From the NCBI GenBank assembly GCA_021776775.1, contig JAJFFE010000041.1, positions 1-52,450 of the forward strand: a stretch of DNA of 52,450 bases, in the 5' to 3' direction. The DNA is from Planctomycetota bacterium. Its GTDB lineage: Bacteria > Planctomycetota > UBA8108 > UBA1146 > JAJFFE01. The number at the start of each line of letters is the position of its first letter. Position 1 is the first letter of the stretch. The notes under the pieces were generated by a model. It did no database searches. It was not told the origin of the DNA and saw only the letters and a list, made by a program, of their open reading frames with translations. This document shows positions 48,822 through 52,450 of this stretch, piece after piece. Made by a program: the position numbers and the translations under genes.

Positions 48822-50975
48822 GTGGATCTTTCGACGCGCGTCGCATTGACACTGTTGTTGGTTCTATCGGTTCAGCCATTCGTTGCGGCCCAGATCAGTT
48901 TCGATGACGTCGGTGCACTTCGAGGAATCGATCCGTACGTGATGGCAGCACCGGGACGTGGCGGCTGCTCCGCGGTCGACTACGACAACGATGGAGATAT
49001 CGATCTCTTCGTACCCAACGGCGCCGGCGTCGCGGATCAACTTTACGAAAATGACGGGTCGGGAACCTTCAACGACGTCGCAAGCAGCGCGGGCGTCGCT
49101 TCGACGGCTAGCCATCGGGGATCGCTGTTCTTCGACGCCGATGGAGATGGCTGGCTCGATCTCTTGACGTGGGGCGACTGCAACGACGCGGCTTGCGGCT
49201 CGGTCATTCTCTACCACCAGAGCACTCCCGGTCAGTTCGTCGCCGTCGTCGACCCTGACATTGCCAACCTACTTCCGGTCAATCCAACCGTCGTCTTCGG
49301 TGGAGCGGCGGCGGGCGACCTCGACAACGACCACGATCTCGACTTGATCATTGTGAGTTGGGGCAACTTTGGCGGCTATCGCATTCTCCGTAATGACGGC
49401 GAAATGGACTTCGTCGACATCACCGACACCGCTGGGTTCGACATCCCGTTCGGCGCCAACCCGTGGCAACCCCTCATGGTCGACCTCGACGACGACGGGC
49501 GGCTCGATGTCTACGTTTCGGTCGACTTCGGCGCCAACCAATACTGGCGGAACCACGGCGATTGGGAGTTCACAAACGAGGCGCAAGCGCGCAACCTCGA
49601 CAACTTCATGAACGACATGGGAGTGGCGATCGGCGACTACGACAACGACGGTGACTTCGACTTCTACGTCACGAACATCGACGTGCCTGCGGGTGGCTTC
49701 CACAGCGTGCTGCTGAACAACGACGGTGGCACATTCACCGAACAGGCTGGCTCCGCTGGCGTCGCGACCTCGTTCTTTGCCTGGGGGACGACCTTCCTCG
49801 ACGCAGACAACGACGGCGATCTCGACCTCGCCGCAACCAACGGGTTCCCAGGCTTCCCCTGGTTCGAGGATCCTTCTCGGTTCTATATGAACAACGGTCT
49901 CGGTACGTTCAACGAAGTTTCAACTGCCGTCGGGTTCGACGACCAAGAACTCGCCAGCTGTCTGCTCGCCGCGGATCTCAATCGCGACGGCACTCTGGAC
50001 ATGGTCCAGGCGTGTTTCGAGGGCCCCTTACGTATCCTCGACAACAACTCGAGCTTGTCGCCCGGACTCGCCAACTACCTAGTCGTCAGGCCGCGCTCTT
50101 CGGGCCCCAATACTCGTGGAATCGGATGTCGCGTCGAAATTCGCGCACCCGACGTGCAGGTGCGGTTGATTACGGCGGGCACTAGCTTCATGGGGCAAGA
50201 ACCCGCCGAAGCGACCTTCGGACTCGGAAGTCGTCCGGACGTCGACGACGTACGCGTGCGGTGGCCCGATGGTTCGACTTCTATCGTGCAGAACGTCGGA
50301 GCCAACCGAGTGATCGACGTCTTTCACGCGGGGCCCGGCGACCTCGACGGCGACGGCGCCTTCACCGAGGTCGACACATTTCTGTTTCTACAGTGCTTAG
50401 ATCTTGGGCGAGAAGCGGACGGCCCACCTGGATTCGGGCTCTCCTGTCGCGCCGCCGATCTCGACAACGACGACGACGTCGATTGCGACGACTGGACCGT
50501 CTTCGAGGCGACGTTCATTACGGCCACGGGCGGCGCACCCGACCTCGACACGATCGTCGATTGCAACGAAGACGGAATCCCCGACGCGTGCAACCTAGAG
50601 TCCGGGGACACCGACTGTAACGGTAACGGCATTCTCGATGCGTGCGATATCGCGGCGAGCACCAGCAGCGACGCCGACCTCGACGGGCTACCCGATGAGT
50701 GCACGCAATTCATCCGCGGCGATGCCAACGCCGACGGAGACGTCGACGTCGCCGACGTCATCGCCATCCTCGGCCATGCGTTCCTGTCCGAAGTCGTCGC
50801 GTGCCGAGTGGCGTGCGACGTCGACGATGACGGCGCGATCCAAATCAACGATCCCGTCTGGCTCCTCGGCTACCTCTTCTCCGCCACCGCCCCGCCGACG
50901 AGTCCATGGCCCAACTGCGGAGTCGACCCAACCTGGGACGCCGCGCTCGATTGCTCGCTGACCAGTTGCCCTTGA
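48822..50975 (+). CDS. Secreted FG-GAP/ASPIC-UnbV repeat protein with two types of C-terminal calcium-loop modules
   Basis: 717 aa. I start at GTG 48822, which follows GGGAGGGGG and begins the signal peptide (TRVALTLLLVLSVQPFVAAQ). Several FG-GAP/VCBS blades with calcium loops follow over about residues 30-400 (VDYDNDGDIDLFVPNGAG, FFDADGDGWLDLL, IGDYDNDGDFDFYVTNIDVP, FLDADNDGDLDLAATNG), giving a beta-propeller. An ASPIC/UnbV module is at about 430-510 (VEIRAPDVQVRLITAG, VRWPDGSTSIVQNVGANRVI). Next come a DLDGDGAFTEVDTFLFLQCL loop pair, a DCNEDGIPDACNLESG/DCNGNGILDACDI repeat, and finally the dockerin-like GDANADGDVDVADVIAIL module with the CGVDPTWDAALDC tail. It is probably surface-exposed and calcium-dependent, perhaps in adhesion. 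Confidence 0.9.
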   Translation: MDLSTRVALTLLLVLSVQPFVAAQISFDDVGALRGIDPYVMAAPGRGGCSAVDYDNDGDIDLFVPNGAGVADQLYENDGSGTFNDVASSAGVASTASHRGSLFFDADGDGWLDLLTWGDCNDAACGSVILYHQSTPGQFVAVVDPDIANLLPVNPTVVFGGAAAGDLDNDHDLDLIIVSWGNFGGYRILRNDGEMDFVDITDTAGFDIPFGANPWQPLMVDLDDDGRLDVYVSVDFGANQYWRNHGDWEFTNEAQARNLDNFMNDMGVAIGDYDNDGDFDFYVTNIDVPAGGFHSVLLNNDGGTFTEQAGSAGVATSFFAWGTTFLDADNDGDLDLAATNGFPGFPWFEDPSRFYMNNGLGTFNEVSTAVGFDDQELASCLLAADLNRDGTLDMVQACFEGPLRILDNNSSLSPGLANYLVVRPRSSGPNTRGIGCRVEIRAPDVQVRLITAGTSFMGQEPAEATFGLGSRPDVDDVRVRWPDGSTSIVQNVGANRVIDVFHAGPGDLDGDGAFTEVDTFLFLQCLDLGREADGPPGFGLSCRAADLDNDDDVDCDDWTVFEATFITATGGAPDLDTIVDCNEDGIPDACNLESGDTDCNGNGILDACDIAASTSSDADLDGLPDECTQFIRGDANADGDVDVADVIAILGHAFLSEVVACRVACDVDDDGAIQINDPVWLLGYLFSATAPPTSPWPNCGVDPTWDAALDCSLTSCP

Positions 50976-51024
50976 AGTAGGACAGGTCAGCGTCGATCGA
51001 AAAAACGCAGTGGCCTCACGCGAT

Positions 51025-51052
51025 CGCCAGCGGCCGCAGACGGACGCTGGCG
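51025..51052 (+). terminator. Stem-loop between the repeat protein and the integrase
   Basis: CGCCAGCG (51025-51032) pairs perfectly with CGCTGGCG (51045-51052) around a 12-nt loop, 50 nt after the stop codon of the preceding gene. There is no U-tract. Confidence 0.45.
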
Positions 51053-51083
51053 TCGGCGGCTCCGAGCGATTACGACACTGGGT

Positions 51084-52205
51084 ATGAAATTGAAAGTCTC
51101 TGCCCCAGCCTACCTCGCAGCCTGGTCGCCGGTGTCGTATCGCAGCACACCTCACGTTGCGATCCGCCGTCGCGGTAAGCCCTACCCAAGACCGACAACT
51201 TCGCCGCGCTGGCGTGTGTCCGAGAACGACAACGAATACAAGCGCGGGCCACGACCACAACTGGGAGACAAAGCGCGAGCGGCAATGACCGCGTGTCGAC
51301 TCAGTCGACAAACGCAGAAGTCGTACCTCGGATGGATGCGCCGGTACTACGAGTTCCACGAGCAAAGACACCCCAAAGACCTGGGCTCCGAGCATGTGAC
51401 CGAGTTCTTGAACTACTTGGCCACGACGCGAAACGTGGCCGCCTCGACCCAGAATCAAGCGTTAGCCGCGTTGACTTGCCTGTACCGCGATGTTCTGAAG
51501 CTCGATCTTCCGTGGCTCGAAGACTTGATCCGGGCCAAGCCCAAGCGCAGAGTTCCCACAGTTCTCTCTCGAGACGAAGTGCGCAGAGTCATCGCAAAGC
51601 TCACCGGTGAACACCACCTGATGGCCCGGCTGCTGTACGGATCTGGCCTTCGGCTGAACGAGTGCTGCCGGCTACGAGCCCAAGACATCGATTTCGACCG
51701 ACACCGAATCATGGTTCGACGCGGCAAAGGAAACAAGGATCGCGAAACCATGCTTCCGCAAAGCCTCAACGCGCCCCTGCGTGATCAACTCGCGAGCGCC
51801 AAACAGCGCCACGAGAGAGACCTGCGAGACGGCGCCGGCTGGGTCGAGCTACCCGACGCGCTGGAGGTGAAGACCCCGAACGCAGCGCGAGAGTGGCCGT
51901 GGCAATGGGTCTTCCCCGCAAAGAGAACCTACTTCCACCAAGAGACTGGTAAGCGCAGACGACACCACACCCACCCAACCGGCCTTCAACGCGCTATGCA
52001 CAGCGCCTCACTCGAAGCACAGCTATCCAAACGCGCGACCTGCCACATCCTCCGCCACTCGTTCGCCACCCATCTCCTCGAAAACGGCTACGACATTCGC
52101 ACCCTACAAACTCTCCTCGGACACGCCTTCGTCAGCACCACCATGATCTACACCCACGTCCTCGGCAAAGGAGCCGGAGCCGTCCGCAGCCCCCTCGACG
52201 ACTAG
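51084..52205 (+). CDS. intI: Integron integrase (tyrosine recombinase, IntI family)
   Basis: 373 aa. The N-terminal DNA-binding domain holds [40 protein letters not shown] and [18 protein letters not shown]. The catalytic residues are all present: Arg in [20 protein letters not shown], Lys in [21 protein letters not shown], the His of [10 protein letters not shown] and the nucleophile in [20 protein letters not shown]. The extra segment between Lys and the HxxR box, [20 protein letters not shown] followed by PWQWVFP, is specific to integron integrases and absent from XerC/D. The first 60 residues are an extension with no match to IntI1, so a later start is possible. It should recombine attI and attC cassettes; no attC array is visible here. 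Confidence 0.92.
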   Translation: MKLKVSAPAYLAAWSPVSYRSTPHVAIRRRGKPYPRPTTSPRWRVSENDNEYKRGPRPQLGDKARAAMTACRLSRQTQKSYLGWMRRYYEFHEQRHPKDLGSEHVTEFLNYLATTRNVAASTQNQALAALTCLYRDVLKLDLPWLEDLIRAKPKRRVPTVLSRDEVRRVIAKLTGEHHLMARLLYGSGLRLNECCRLRAQDIDFDRHRIMVRRGKGNKDRETMLPQSLNAPLRDQLASAKQRHERDLRDGAGWVELPDALEVKTPNAAREWPWQWVFPAKRTYFHQETGKRRRHHTHPTGLQRAMHSASLEAQLSKRATCHILRHSFATHLLENGYDIRTLQTLLGHAFVSTTMIYTHVLGKGAGAVRSPLDD

Positions 52206-52384
52206 CGTTACCCACAACTCGGGTAATCCCATCACCAACCCAACCTCGCCCAAGAACCCCAATCCCAGAAGCATCTTCCGATCGATGTTGGCATCACCCC
52301 ACCCAGAGTATTACCCTGCAAGCAGCCCCACCGGGGGATTACCCAAAACTGTGGAATTGACGTTGAACTAAGCCGCTTCGCGGC
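52206..52384. repeat. Repeat-rich stretch after the integrase, candidate recombination or regulatory region
   Basis: TTACCCACAACT (52208-52219) is repeated with one change as TTACCCAAAACT (52339-52350). GGGTAATCCC (52221-52230) has an exact inverted copy GGGATTACCC at 52335-52344. TTACCC also forms a small hairpin with GGGTAA at 52221-52226, and another TTACCC occurs at 52311. A hairpin GCCGC-TTC-GCGGC lies at 52372-52384. This could be an attI-like site or the end of a mobile element; no canonical attC core pair is seen. Confidence 0.6.
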
Positions 52385-52450
52385 ATGGCTCCCGTGCAAC
52401 GCGGTGAGCAGATAGTGCGTTGGCTCTTTGACGCCATCGATATCCCTGGC
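52385..52450 (+). CDS. Start of an unknown gene, cut by the window edge
   Basis: ATG 52385 opens a frame of 22 codons that is still open at the last base: MAPVQRGEQIVRWLFDAIDI and on. The composition is protein-like, with an amphipathic helix (RGEQIVRWLFDAI). There is no obvious Shine-Dalgarno sequence; the hairpin at 52372-52384 ends right at the start codon. Too short to name. If the integron is active in this direction it could be the first cassette gene. Confidence 0.4.
   Translation, partial: MAPVQRGEQIVRWLFDAIDIPG

Noticed and set aside
1..52450. CRISPR array, rRNA or tRNA genes, prophage module
   Set aside because: I saw no regularly spaced direct repeats, no rRNA-like sequence and no phage structural genes in the window.

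Overview
The window is high-GC bacterial DNA whose gene content points to a member of the Planctomycetota. The main evidence is a set of secreted proteins with short EF-hand/dockerin-like calcium-loop modules (GDxNxDGxxDIxD followed by a LxxLF helix and a CGxDPTxDxLxC tail), an FG-GAP/ASPIC-type repeat protein, a BlaI repressor paired with an M56 peptidase that carries secretin-like repeats, a bacterial tricorn protease, and several unusual multidomain proteins. No rRNA, tRNA or CRISPR array was seen. The class or genus cannot be fixed from this sequence alone.

Layout. 1-1440: the tail of a dockerin-like protein, a decayed photolyase-related gene, two overlapping tiny membrane-protein genes, and a cluster of palindromes that includes a hairpin with arms of about 46 bp. 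1471-4409 (minus): lipoprotein, rsmD, SPFH-GYF protein. 4654-12634: three peptidases in a row, namely tricorn protease (minus), an FHA-transmembrane-trypsin fusion (plus) and an M14 zinc carboxypeptidase (plus). 12721-15481 (minus): blaI and an M56 sensor peptidase, with BlaI-type operators. 16053-21196 (minus): rnc, mfd and a SurA-like chaperone/isomerase. 21722-25125 (plus): a PilT ATPase, two unknown envelope proteins and a BshB1-type deacetylase, followed by an IS3 remnant.

25459-39312 (minus) is the most striking region. It runs from a secreted beta-helix/dockerin protein through a TonB-dependent receptor, a small secreted protein, DUF3450, a TtpC-like proton channel with a DUF3450-like N-terminus, ExbB, ExbD, TonB and a TPR lipoprotein, to a lamin-tail lipoprotein and a cohesin/dockerin-like protein. 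Many of these genes overlap by 1-4 nt. This is the gene set of the TtpC-type TonB system known from vibrios, here joined to secreted calcium-loop proteins. The inferred job is energised transport or assembly at the outer membrane; the cargo is unknown.

39595-44779 (minus): a glycosyltransferase-like relic, two RNA methyltransferases, a COG2509 flavoprotein and a YkgJ-type cysteine-cluster protein embedded between histone-H1-like tails. 44985-47157 (minus): a PL14-like polysaccharide lyase lipoprotein and an MFS transporter, a plausible polysaccharide-use pair. 47326-48588 (plus): fluoride channel and agmatinase. 48822-50975 (plus): a large secreted FG-GAP/ASPIC/dockerin protein. 51084-52205 (plus): an integron integrase followed by a repeat-rich stretch and the first codons of another gene cut by the window edge.
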